Assembly: GCA_051010395.1 (NCBI GenBank)
Contig: JBPCVQ010000491.1
Location: 1-17,962 of the forward strand
DNA length: 17,962 bases
Reading direction: 5' to 3'
Source: JANQPX01 sp051010395
Lineage (GTDB): Bacteria; Pseudomonadota; Alphaproteobacteria; Geminicoccales; Geminicoccaceae
Part shown: positions 1 through 6,392 of the stretch, piece after piece
Numbering within the stretch: the stretch's first letter is position 1
Layout of the letters: every line of letters begins with the position of its first letter
The notes under the pieces: generated by a model
The model's input: only the letters and a program-made list of their open reading frames with translations
Databases searched by the model: none
Told to the model about the DNA's origin: nothing
Made by a program: the position numbers and the translations under genes

Positions 1-111
1 GCCGCACGAACCGTCGACGACCTCTGGAACGCCATCGCCGAGGCCATCGAACTCTTCACGCCGACTGAATGCGAAAACTACTTTGCTGCTGCTGGATATG
101 ACCGCGAATGA
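1..111 (+). CDS. IS630-family transposase, C-terminal fragment (cut by window edge)
   Basis: The reading frame is open from the first base to TGA at 109-111 and encodes 36 residues ending FAAAGYDRE. The stretch around DDLWNAIAEAI followed by a FTPTECENYF-like motif is the typical C-terminus of IS630-family transposases common in rhizobia. The catalytic DDE part would lie upstream of the window. The bases just after the stop, to about 126, include a CTCTA that would fit an IS630 right end next to a TA target, but only one end is visible so this is inference. The frame runs directly up to an IS3-type coding remnant, suggesting nested insertion. Family assignment is from memory of the C-terminal motif. 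Confidence 0.72.
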   Translation, partial: AARTVDDLWNAIAEAIELFTPTECENYFAAAGYDRE

Positions 112-128
112 TCGCAAAATGCTCTAGA

Positions 129-280
129 TTGCAATATCCGAGCATGTCCTGTCAGAAGATCTTGAACCGACACGGTTTGGCACCATCGATGAGCCGTAAG
201 GGCAACTGCCTGGACAATGCACCGATGGAAAGCTTCTTCGGCTCGATGAAGAACGAACGCGTCCAGCGCCACAACACGTG
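129..280 (+). pseudogene. IS3-family OrfB transposase, internal fragment
   Basis: In the frame ending at TGA 278-280 the protein reads QKILNRHGLAPS, then MSRKGNCLDNAPMESFFGS, then MKNERVQRHNT. The SRKGNCLDNAPMESFF block is the signature near the third acidic residue of the IS3-family DDE (rve) integrase domain. The upstream part of the gene is missing and begins about where the IS630 end should lie. The downstream part stops abruptly, before the FEYIEIFYNRQRRHS-like tail expected about 12-15 residues further on. A tail of that kind is found near 2286-2416, so the two pieces could be halves of one gene. It is certainly non-functional. Positions 281-487 behind it hold no gene I can support. Confidence 0.8.
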
Positions 281-487
281 ACGGATTGCGTCCACTGTGG
301 ATGCCTCCATACAGCGCGCAATCGACCGTTCTGTGTACTCCAACGAATGACGCTGTCTCGTTCGCTTACTTACGGCACCCTCCGGGTCGGAATCGAGCTT
401 ACCAACCTGGCCTGGCATCATGGAGCAACGTCAAACCCCAGCCTGCATCAGGGCTGCATTGACTGATTGAGGGCTTCTTGGATGGAT

Positions 488-1084
488 CTAAGGAAAAATC
501 ATGATGGTCGTCCCGTCCTCAACGAGAGACCAGATTTCATCCATCTCACTATTCGTTACTGCGATGCAGCCGTTAGTCCAGTCACTTAGAGGATGATTCA
601 TGTCGGTTGCTTGGCGACCGTTGGGCAGTCCATGAATCATGATAAGACTTCCAGGTGATAGACCTTTTCGAAATGCTGATGCCCGATCATCCTCACGCGG
701 ATAGGAAATGTGGATAGATCGATAAAATTGACTGTTAGCGTTGCGCCAATCGAGTGTGTAGACGCCCTCAGGTGTTCGGTTGTCGCCTTCACTCAACTTA
801 TGCCCCTTCGGTTGGGCACCAAGTGCGATGTCAAAACTATGTACAACTCGGCCTTGGCTCTTCAACTGGAGCAATCGATCACCTTTATAGATAACGACAA
901 GGTCAACAACGCTGCGGTTGACAGGCGGCAACTGCGCTCTAGCAGACATGCCAAAGCCCAATGCGGCGATCAATAGGAACGTTGCAAGGCGTCCCCGACC
1001 TCGATGGGCAAATTTTAGTAGGGCAGCTATCATACGGTGATGGTCTTCTGTTTCGATTCGGAGCATTTTAAGTGTCGTTCGCAT
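488..1084 (-). CDS. L,D-transpeptidase, YkuD family (short form)
   Basis: The protein has 198 residues from the first ATG. A hydrophobic segment at about residues 33-50 (ATFLLIAALGFGMSARA) looks like a signal peptide ending near A50, so the product should be periplasmic. The YkuD domain fills the rest. Catalytic His151 sits in IMIHGLPNG and catalytic Cys173 in DWTNGCIAVTN, matching the family pattern of an upstream His plus (S/T)xGC. Such enzymes form 3-3 meso-diaminopimelate cross-links or attach proteins to peptidoglycan; which one cannot be read here. The first 17 residues are not signal-like, and no clear ribosome site precedes ATG 1084. ATG 1033 (MIAALLKF) is a reasonable alternative start. 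The gene is divergent from a second L,D-transpeptidase, with only 37 bp between the longest starts. Confidence 0.85.
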   Translation of the reverse strand: MRTTLKMLRIETEDHHRMIAALLKFAHRGRGRLATFLLIAALGFGMSARAQLPPVNRSVVDLVVIYKGDRLLQLKSQGRVVHSFDIALGAQPKGHKLSEGDNRTPEGVYTLDWRNANSQFYRSIHISYPREDDRASAFRKGLSPGSLIMIHGLPNGRQATDMNHPLSDWTNGCIAVTNSEMDEIWSLVEDGTTIMIFP

Positions 1085-1121
1085 CTCGGCAAGTTAGCTC
1101 AATCCTCCAAAAAAAGGGTCT

Positions 1122-2063
1122 GTGATCGTGGTTAACGAAACCTCGCCCGCACCGTGCCGGGGCTCGACATTGGCAATGTGTCTTGTCGGCGTATGGTTTT
1201 CAAGCGGCTGCAACCTGGACACGCTGCTCGACAAGGATGGCGGACTGCGTGAAACCACGAGCTACAGGACCGCCTATGAAGATACGCTGTTGGACCTCGC
1301 ACGACAGTACAAGCTTGGCTATGTCGAGATGGTCGCAGCAAATCCTGAAACCGATCCATGGGTGCCGGGTGAAGGTACCGACGTAGTCCTGCCAACCGTG
1401 CATTTGATGCCTGATTTGCAGGGAGAGAAGCCTGAAGGCATCGTGATCAATCTTGCTGATATGCGTCTCTATTATTTCGAAGAGGACAGCGTAGCACCTC
1501 GATCTTTTCCGATTGGCATCGGTCGAGAAGGTCTCAACACGCCTACTGGTGTGACGAAGATCGTACGAAAGCGGAAAGAACCGAGTTGGCGCCCGACGAA
1601 GCGAATGCGTGAAGAGGACCCAGAACTGCCTGAAATTGTTCCAGCAGGGCCGAATAACCCGTTGGGAACACGGGCAATGTATCTTGGCTGGCCCGAGTAT
1701 CTCATCCACGGCACCAACAAGCCTTGGGGCGTTGGCCGCAGGGTGAGCAGCGGATGTGTACGGATGTATCCTGAGGACGTGGAAACGCTGTTCGGATTAA
1801 TCAAGGTAGAGACGAAGGTGACCGTCATTGATCAACCGATCAAGTTGGGCTGGATCGGAGGTGAATTATTCATGGAAGCTCATCCAACCCAGGAACAGAG
1901 CGACCAATTAGAGGCGAAAGGACATTTCGAGCCAGAATTGGACAGCGAAATTGTCGAGCAAATTCTGACCATCATAGGAGAAAACCGTGACCGTCTCGAT
2001 TGGGGGGGCATCCGAAAGGTTGCGATAGAGAGACGTGGCTATCCTATTCAGATCACCCGTTGA
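1122..2063 (+). CDS. L,D-transpeptidase, YkuD/ErfK-YbiS-like, exported (possible lipoprotein)
   Basis: The protein has 313 residues from GTG 1122. GTG 1128, two codons later, is better spaced (9 nt) from AGGG at 1115-1118 and may be the true start. The N-terminus has a hydrophobic run, LAMCLVGVWFSSGC, ending at Cys30; this resembles a weak lipobox. A LysM-like segment follows at about residues 48-93, with the YED-TLLDLARQYKLGY and V-AANPETDPW-VPGEG pattern. The YkuD domain spans about residues 105-238, with His196 in YLIHGTNKPWG and Cys212 in RRVSSGCVRMYPED. This is the longer YbiS/ErfK layout, which cross-links peptidoglycan or anchors a lipoprotein to it. Its C-terminal 70 residues are acidic and lack a known motif. 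It lies between the two IS3 remnants together with the divergent short paralogue. Confidence 0.87.
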   Translation: MIVVNETSPAPCRGSTLAMCLVGVWFSSGCNLDTLLDKDGGLRETTSYRTAYEDTLLDLARQYKLGYVEMVAANPETDPWVPGEGTDVVLPTVHLMPDLQGEKPEGIVINLADMRLYYFEEDSVAPRSFPIGIGREGLNTPTGVTKIVRKRKEPSWRPTKRMREEDPELPEIVPAGPNNPLGTRAMYLGWPEYLIHGTNKPWGVGRRVSSGCVRMYPEDVETLFGLIKVETKVTVIDQPIKLGWIGGELFMEAHPTQEQSDQLEAKGHFEPELDSEIVEQILTIIGENRDRLDWGGIRKVAIERRGYPIQITR

Positions 2064-2236
2064 AGCGAAATACGGCTAGTAGCAATACGAGCTTCTGTAA
2101 CTGGCCATGTGTCAATCTTCATTTTTTAGCTTTGCCCCTGTCGCCGAAATCTTGCTTCTGTCCAAGGTCAGCATGGAGCTGCCATATGGTGGGATTAGTG
2201 ACGTTGCTCTGTATGACGTTGGCCCTTGAAGCCGGA

Positions 2237-2265
2237 CCAGTTCGGTAGATAGGCTACCGACCTGG
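2237..2265. repeat. Imperfect inverted repeat beside the IS3 remnant
   Basis: CCAG-TT-CGGTAG, loop ATAGG (2249-2253), CTACCG-AC-CTGG: 11 of 12 positions pair. It lies 172 bp past the L,D-transpeptidase stop and about 20 bp before the IS3 tail fragment. No T-run follows on either strand, so it is a poor intrinsic terminator. It could be a relic of a mobile-element end or a weak hairpin. The rest of 2064-2236 shows no gene. Confidence 0.55.
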
Positions 2266-2285
2266 AGGGACGACATGAGTAAGGG

Positions 2286-2416
2286 TACGAGGCCAAAGCC
2301 GTACTCTTCGAGAATACATCGAGATCTTCTACATTTGCCAACGGCGCCACTTGAGCATTGGCTACCGAAAGCCAGTCCAAGGATGGATGGACATCAATAT
2401 GGCAAAGGCTGCATAG
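2286..2416 (+). pseudogene. IS3-family OrfB transposase, C-terminal fragment with frameshift
   Basis: YEAKAVLFE is encoded at 2286-2312, and YIEIFYICQRRHLSIGYRKP begins at 2315 in another frame, continuing to MAKAA and TAG at 2414-2416. IS3-family OrfB proteins end with this exact layout (LFEYIEIFYNRQRRHSSIGYRTP...). Removing two bases (GA) from GAGAATAC around 2311-2314 would restore a continuous LFEYIEIF, so this is a 2-bp frameshift. The tail is nearly complete, but nothing of the catalytic domain lies directly upstream. A 69-codon open frame from ATG 2275 overlaps this region and is a by-product of the frameshift. The fragment begins about where the one at 129-280 stops. The 250 bp after it, to 2669, shows no gene. 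Confidence 0.82.
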
Positions 2417-2669
2417 ATCAACATCGCCCCCGTCCGGGTTTAGGAAGCAATGTCACTTACAGCGATAGGATTAGAAACAGATAAGCAACGAACAACCCGG
2501 TCAGGCATTAGTGTCGTTTTCCGATCAGTTCCTAAATGATATCAAAAATTTCGAAGTCAGATCTCAAGCATCCTCGACGTATCCCGAGACACAATGGCAC
2601 GCTTTTCTTCTAGAAGTATGCATGCTCGCAAAACCTACCTAGAAGAGTCTCGGCAGAATCATGTTATCG

Positions 2670-2936
2670 CTATTTACGCAATCCTTGCTGCGCGATGCGA
2701 TTCGACTTCTCCGCTGCTTCCGCGGCGGCAGCAGCGGCCGATTCCGCGCGTTGGGCAGCGGCAGCAGCTCGATCAGCAGCCTCGGCCGCGCGATCAGCAG
2801 CGGCAGAGGCCTGAGCAATGCTATCGACACCGGCGGCCTGGGCATCATTAGCATCGTTTGACGAGCAAGCTGACGTCAATGCAGCCAAACCTATGATACA
2901 AGCGCCGACCTGAAAATGCCGTGCAAAACCAATCAT
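2670..2936 (-). CDS. Small alanine-zipper lipoprotein (Lpp-like)
   Basis: The protein has 88 residues. The N-terminus is a signal peptide with hydrophobic core ACIIGLAALTSAC and a plausible lipidated Cys24 followed by SSND. From about residue 40 it is almost all Ala, Asp, Glu and Arg in a regular pattern (QASAAADRAAEAADRAAAA), which forms an alanine coiled coil. This matches small outer-membrane lipoproteins of the Ala-zipper type, related in shape to E. coli Lpp and the OprI group. It lacks Lpp's C-terminal YR-K but does end in Lys (GLRK), so covalent attachment by an L,D-transpeptidase is conceivable. ATG 2936 has GAGG five to six bases upstream. The region is markedly GC-rich because of the Ala codons. 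The next gene upstream on this strand, the DUF882 peptidase, ends 166 bp away. Confidence 0.78.
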   Translation of the reverse strand: MIGFARHFQVGACIIGLAALTSACSSNDANDAQAAGVDSIAQASAAADRAAEAADRAAAAAQRAESAAAAAAEAAEKSNRIAQQGLRK

Positions 2937-3102
2937 GTAGACCTCATTTGGATGGTTAACAGGGGCAACAAACCGGGGATATTCTACGTCACACCGCTTT
3001 TCGATGACAGCCCAAATTCATCACACCTCACTGCAAGTTACATTTGTTGCCAAAGTGACACGCTGCCGGTGTATCCCGCCTGATTTCTTTGCAGAACGTG
3101 GC

Positions 3103-3708
3103 TTACCAAGCCCGTATCGGGCCACTATCCAGATGAATAAAATCAGATTCGGGATAATAACCGACACCGCCTTTGGAGATCCCAAGAGCAATGTCCCGAA
3201 CGCCCGTCGTCGCAAAACCCGGCAGGCGAATATCGATGGCCTGCCCGCGCATATGGAAGCTGTTCGGAGCAACCTTGTTGCTTTTCGCTGCGAGCATGGC
3301 GTTGGTTGCAGGCGTCCGATAGCCGGAGATGACACTGATAGGCTGACTGAACTCGATACTGTTGGTCACTTGATGGAGAATGTTGAGCAGCGTCGGATCG
3401 ATTGGTTTGATGCCGCCCGTCCTGAAATCCCTCAAATGATAGCTGATCTGAGCGAGACCTTCCGGAAGATAGGTGCCATCGCGCCAGTAAACGGCTGTCA
3501 GGGATTCGAAAGTATGGAGATTGTATAAACGAAGCTCCCGCGCCGCCATCGACGGATAGCTGAGCGCGGCTGCGGGTCTCGGCGCCAAGAGAGCAGCAGA
3601 TCCCGCTGCTGCTGACAAACCGAGAAAACGCCGCCGGCTAACCCTCAATCCCGTCACACCCTCAATCCGCACACCTTCTCCTCGACTGGCCACAGAGTTA
3701 TCACTCAC
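3103..3708 (-). CDS. Tat-exported DUF882/YcbK-family zinc peptidase (M15-like)
   Basis: The protein has 201 residues from GTG 3708. Residues 25-49 (SRRRFLGLSAAAGSAALLAP then AAALS) form a twin-arginine signal, so it should be folded before export to the periplasm. The catalytic region carries the M15A/DUF882 pattern: VISGYRTPATNAML at about 127-139, His152 and Asp159 in FHMRGQAIDI, and His192 in FIHLDSG, with a terminal Trp201. These are the expected zinc ligands of a D-Ala-D-Ala-type carboxypeptidase fold. Length is normal for the family. The start is uncertain: no strong ribosome site precedes GTG 3708, and a few internal GTG codons lie before the Tat motif. A good sigma70-like promoter lies about 170 bp upstream. 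The likely role is peptidoglycan trimming. Confidence 0.87.
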   Translation of the reverse strand: MSDNSVASRGEGVRIEGVTGLRVSRRRFLGLSAAAGSAALLAPRPAAALSYPSMAARELRLYNLHTFESLTAVYWRDGTYLPEGLAQISYHLRDFRTGGIKPIDPTLLNILHQVTNSIEFSQPISVISGYRTPATNAMLAAKSNKVAPNSFHMRGQAIDIRLPGFATTGVRDIALGISKGGVGYYPESDFIHLDSGPIRAW

Positions 3709-4112
3709 CGAGCGCGTCTTCTACGAGCTTGGCGTTCAGGAATCCAGCACCAATCAAAACCAGCCCCCTCGACCTCTCGATCTTAAAACCTATCCAAGTC
3801 CACACAACCTACTGAAGATAGGCGTTATTCGCCTTGTTGATTATCGCGCACAGCATCAGCTAAACGCAATTGTTCATTCCAATTATAATTGTGTGAAAAC
3901 TTGGTTGCAAGATACCTGCGAGTTGATCGAGCGAATCCATCGCCATCGACAACACGGGGAAGAATGGCCAGCACCTCAGTTCAAACCTAATTCTGCTCAG
4001 CCTTCCTGATACTGTGACCATACCTCGCACCCTGCCATTCGACTGCATTCAAAAAGATTGAAAGGCAGGAAACAAAACCGAAAAGCTGAATGCATCTCCA
4101 AGTGCAGTGGTA
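3709..4112. other. 404-bp gap with leader of the DUF882 gene; no gene seen
   Basis: No coding sequence is supported on either strand; the short open frames here lack ribosome sites and recognisable motifs. The stretch holds the minus-strand promoter candidate at 3882-3910. In the predicted leader there is a small hairpin, AGGCG at 3820-3824 and CGCCT at 3830-3834. Near the end of the HPF gene there is a widely spaced 8-bp inverted repeat, TGCATTCA at 4044-4051 and TGAATGCA at 4087-4094. The composition is more AT-rich than the neighbouring genes. Confidence 0.6.
3882..3910 (-). promoter_or_regulatory. Sigma70-type promoter candidate for the DUF882 peptidase
   Basis: Read on the minus strand: TTGCAA (3910-3905), 17-nt spacer, TATAAT (3887-3882). 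The -10 matches consensus fully and the -35 has four of six bases, with ideal spacing. The -10 lies within the palindrome AATTATAATT. The start codon is about 170 nt downstream, implying a long leader. No start site can be proven from sequence. Confidence 0.5.
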
Positions 4113-4682
4113 TCAACGGACCGGATGCGCGCCGCGGACAGGCTGCACCCGGCTCGCTTGTGGGCCCATCGGCCCTTCTTCCGCAGCAAGCGTGTAAAGG
4201 ACTTCATTGCCAACCTCGAGCGCTCCGAAAGCCTTTCCGTCGACGACATCGCTGTGGAAATAGACATTCAATTGTACCGGCGTTTCAATGAACCCATAAG
4301 CTTGGTCCGGATAGAGCTTGATGATACGTGCGTAGGTGGGGCCGTCGTGAGCTTTTACATCATGTCGGCTGATCCGGAGGTGCTCTTCCAGCTGTCGCTC
4401 GGCAATCTCGAAGGCAACGCCGATGACCTGATAGTCATCGCCTTTCGACAAGTGACGCCGCTGTTCCCGTTTCACGACGATGTCCTTCCCCGGTAGCCCC
4501 AGCTTTATGGAGATCGCCAAAGGGCTGCCATGCGGCTGTTTATGAACCGCCTCAAGTACGACACGGCAGGTAATGATGGCGTCCGTTATCCGCTCCAAAC
4601 GCGCGACACGGCTCTGCACCCGAGCCTCCATCGCCTCGGAACGATCCATATTGTGAAAGCTGATCTCAAGCGGCACCTGCAT
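4113..4682 (-). CDS. HPF/RaiA ribosome-associated domain fused to a cold-shock domain
   Basis: The protein has 189 residues from ATG 4682. That start is chosen because AAGGAG lies 7 nt before it and the product then begins MQVPLEISFHNMD, as in relatives; an in-frame ATG at 4712 has no such site. Residues 1 to about 110 are a HPF/RaiA (sigma54 modulation) domain, with the LEISFHNMD beta strand, ARLERITDAIITCRVVLEA and a closing helix (VAFEIAERQLEEHL). Residues from about 122 form a CspA-like fold with RNP1-like AYGFIE and RNP2-like VYFHSD. HPF domains bind the 30S decoding region and hibernate ribosomes; cold-shock domains bind single-stranded RNA. The fusion is known in alphaproteobacteria. 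It probably tunes translation under stress. Its leader carries two perfect dyads. Confidence 0.87.
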   Translation of the reverse strand: MQVPLEISFHNMDRSEAMEARVQSRVARLERITDAIITCRVVLEAVHKQPHGSPLAISIKLGLPGKDIVVKREQRRHLSKGDDYQVIGVAFEIAERQLEEHLRISRHDVKAHDGPTYARIIKLYPDQAYGFIETPVQLNVYFHSDVVDGKAFGALEVGNEVLYTLAAEEGPMGPQASRVQPVRGAHPVR

Positions 4683-4719
4683 CAAACGGCTCCTTCTCGA
4701 TAGAGATTTCACCAGACAC

Positions 4720-4737
4720 GCGGATCACATGATCCGC
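4720..4737. repeat. Perfect 18-bp dyad in the HPF-CSD leader
   Basis: GCGGATCA (4720-4727), CA, TGATCCGC (4730-4737): eight-base arms with a two-base centre. It lies 38 nt before the HPF-CSD start codon. The short centre favours a protein-binding operator over an RNA hairpin, although a hairpin with a strained loop is possible. Confidence 0.75.
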
Positions 4738-4764
4738 TCCATCCCGCGACAGGAAACGCCCACA

Positions 4765-4789
4765 GATGAAAATCGCTCTGATTTTCATC
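4765..4789. repeat. Perfect 10-bp inverted repeat in the HPF-CSD leader
   Basis: GATGAAAATC (4765-4774), loop GCTCT, GATTTTCATC (4780-4789). It lies between the stop of the mlaC-like gene and the HPF-CSD start, about 50 nt downstream of the -10 candidate at 4840-4845. There is no T-run on the minus strand, so it is not a standard intrinsic terminator. It could be a leader hairpin or an operator. Confidence 0.8.
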
Positions 4790-4839
4790 CGAAGATTGAA
4801 TCAGCATTCGCCATGCAAATCAATAGCTCTTTACTGCCG

Positions 4840-4868
4840 ATTATATCCTGTACGCCGAACTTGGGTAA
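4840..4868 (-). promoter_or_regulatory. Promoter candidate for the HPF-CSD gene
   Basis: On the minus strand: TTACCC (4868-4863), 17-nt spacer, TATAAT (4845-4840). The -10 is perfect and the -35 is poor. It would give a leader of about 150 nt that includes both dyads. It is not of the EcfG general-stress type, because no GGAAC element with the right spacing is present. Confidence 0.42.
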
Positions 4869-4895
4869 TTCTGCAATCGACTGCGTCTACACAGT

Positions 4896-5546
4896 TCAGG
4901 TCTGACGAGCGACCCGCGTCTCGAGTTCGCCGATCAACCCGTCGACCCCGATACGTTCGACAACACTGCCGAACTCCGAACGCTGCGTGATCAACAGACT
5001 GATTCCCTCCACCACGAGATCGATGATGAAAAAATGACCATCCCGAGACCTGATGCGCCAGTCCACTTCGAGTGACGCTCCCGATGGCGGCTTGATCAGG
5101 GAACGAACCACAACATCATTCTTACCCACCTTTTTTGTCGCCACAATCGTAAAACGATCATGGACAGCGCCGAGGCCTGTGCCAGCATAGCGTCGAAGGC
5201 GGGACGTAAAGCTCTGAAGCAGGTAGCGCCGAAACACGTCAGCGAACACTTTCCGCTGCTGGACGGTCGCTTGACGCCAGTAACGGCCGAGGGTCATACG
5301 CGCGAGAAGGTTGAGGTTCGTCTCTCTCTCGATCACGGCCATCATGCGACGCTCTTGGCTGGAGTCGCCGCTATCGGCATCGATGGCTTCGAGAATTTGC
5401 TTGACCAGACGGGTCACCAACGCCTTCGCATCCTGCTCCGGCGTCGTTGCCGCATAGCCGGCATGACTGCTACCGAGTGCCGAAAAAAGGGCCACCGCTC
5501 CTTGAAGCAGCCGACGACGCGTCATCGCGCTGATCGAAAGTTCCAT
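4896..5546 (-). CDS. MlaC/Ttg2D-like periplasmic phospholipid-binding protein
   Basis: The protein has 216 residues from ATG 5546 (MELSISAMTRRRLLQG). This start is preferred over the far upstream ATG because GTGGAG lies close before it and the extra 102 residues would be low-complexity, Ser/Arg-rich and unlike the family. The N-terminus has TRRRLLQGAVALFSALGSSHAGYA, a signal peptide with a Tat-like arginine run. The body follows the MlaC pattern: a first helix region (DAKALVTRLVKQILEAI), NLNLLARMTLGRYWRQAT, FADVFRRYLLQSFTSRL, and the C-terminal VDWRIRSRDGHFFIIDLVVEGISLL beta strands. MlaC ferries phospholipids between the outer-membrane complex and the inner-membrane MlaFEDB ABC transporter. 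No mlaF, E, D or B gene lies nearby, so this is an orphan copy. It could serve a different lipophilic ligand. Confidence 0.86.
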   Translation of the reverse strand: MELSISAMTRRRLLQGAVALFSALGSSHAGYAATTPEQDAKALVTRLVKQILEAIDADSGDSSQERRMMAVIERETNLNLLARMTLGRYWRQATVQQRKVFADVFRRYLLQSFTSRLRRYAGTGLGAVHDRFTIVATKKVGKNDVVVRSLIKPPSGASLEVDWRIRSRDGHFFIIDLVVEGISLLITQRSEFGSVVERIGVDGLIGELETRVARQT

Positions 5547-5864
5547 ACCCCGCTCCACCTCGTCAACACCCAAGCAAGCGCGCCCCAGACACCTTGCTTC
5601 TCGATTGCTCGAAAGCCTAACCGAAGCTGGTAAAGAAAGGCTTAGCGATGACCGCAAGGCAAACGGGTAAGAAAATCCCCTGCGCCGCACTGAAGCCGTC
5701 CCCTTTTCACGGCCATCGCCCCCCTCTGCCTGTTCACGCCCCGATGAAGGCCCAGTCGAACGCTGGCCTTCTCTTTCGATATGCGGTGACGTCAGCTGTT
5801 GGGCAATTTGAGGAGAGGAATCATGCGACGCTCCAAGGGCTTGCAAGAACAAGCACCGGGCCCC
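5547..5864. other. 318-bp gap between universal stress and mlaC-like genes
   Basis: No gene is supported here. It holds the terminator-like hairpin at 5746-5771 and the ribosome site of the mlaC-like gene (GTGGAG near 5552-5557 on the minus strand). I saw no convincing -35/-10 pair for mlaC. The minus-strand open frame crosses the whole gap, but its residues do not resemble any protein family. A plus-strand ATG at 5823 has an AGGAGAGG site before it, but its frame only shadows the stress-protein gene. Confidence 0.5.
5746..5771. terminator. Terminator-like hairpin after the exporter/stress operon
   Basis: GAAGGCCCAG (5746-5755), loop TCGAACG, CTGGCCTTC (5763-5771), with one bulged C. TCTTT follows on the plus strand. 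The AAGGCCCAGTCGAA core resembles a terminator hairpin common in rhizobial genomes. It sits about 95 bp beyond the universal stress gene stop on the minus strand, where the tail is not T-rich, so it may act in both directions or only weakly. Confidence 0.5.
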
Positions 5865-6389
5865 CTACGTGACGGCGTCGATTTCCTCTCTGCTCAGCAA
5901 CCCCGGAACCAGAATAACGGGAAGGCGCATCTGGCCGCTCATCTGACCAATCAGATAATTGACCAGAGGGCCAGGGTCTTCGTGACCGGCAGCCGTGCCG
6001 AGCACCAGAACCGAGATTGCCGGATCTTCGTCGATCAGGGCCATCAGCTCTTCCCGTCTTGGTCCCTTGCGCACATGGAGGACCGGCATCTTGCCGACGA
6101 TCGAATGCACTCGTTCGGCCATAGCTTGCAGTGTCTGCTCGGCCTCCTCCCGCGCTTCATCCTCCATAACACGCTCGACGCCGAGCCAATGCTGGAATTC
6201 CGGCGGCTCGATCACATAAAGCATCGCCACACGCCCACCGGTGCGGTAAGCACGTTTGCAGGCAAAATAGAGCGCCGTTTCCATCTCGTCGGTCTGATCG
6301 ACCACCACCAGGAAAATCCGTTCACCACGATGGACTTCGGTCGCTGCATCGCCATTTTTCGACGTTGTCGATGTGTTGTCTTCGATCAT
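5865..6389 (-). CDS. Universal stress protein, UspA family
   Basis: The protein has 174 residues. The first 20 or so are a polar, low-complexity extension. The Usp fold then begins with RIFLVVVDQTDEMETALYFA (beta1 and the Asp that contacts adenine in ATP-binding members). It continues through VAMLYVIEPPEF, and ends with VLVLGTAAG, then NYLIGQMSGQMRLPVILVPG, which corresponds to the nucleotide-loop region. The canonical G-2X-G-9X-G(S/T) motif is only approximate, so ATP binding is uncertain. ATG 6389 follows the previous stop by three bases and has GGAGGG at good spacing. The gene is therefore the last cistron of the exporter operon. Its role is probably to modulate or protect the exporter or cell under stress; this is inference from linkage. 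Confidence 0.87.
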   Translation of the reverse strand: MIEDNTSTTSKNGDAATEVHRGERIFLVVVDQTDEMETALYFACKRAYRTGGRVAMLYVIEPPEFQHWLGVERVMEDEAREEAEQTLQAMAERVHSIVGKMPVLHVRKGPRREELMALIDEDPAISVLVLGTAAGHEDPGPLVNYLIGQMSGQMRLPVILVPGLLSREEIDAVT

Positions 6390-6392
6390 GGT

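Noticed and set aside
281..487. Possible further transposase remnant after the first IS3 piece
   Set aside because: Some residues (for example GIELTNLAWHHG) look coding, but I cannot match them to any IS3 tail.
2275..2484. A 69-codon plus-strand open frame with a good ribosome site
   Set aside because: It runs out of frame through a clear IS3 transposase tail (2286-2416) and resembles no protein; the frameshifted remnant explains it.
3004..3528. A 174-codon plus-strand frame
   Set aside because: It is antisense to the DUF882 peptidase, whose Tat signal and zinc ligands are unmistakable.
5547..5852. N-terminal extension of the mlaC-like gene to ATG 5852
   Set aside because: The additional 102 residues are Ser/Arg-rich, would bury the signal peptide, and span a terminator-like hairpin.
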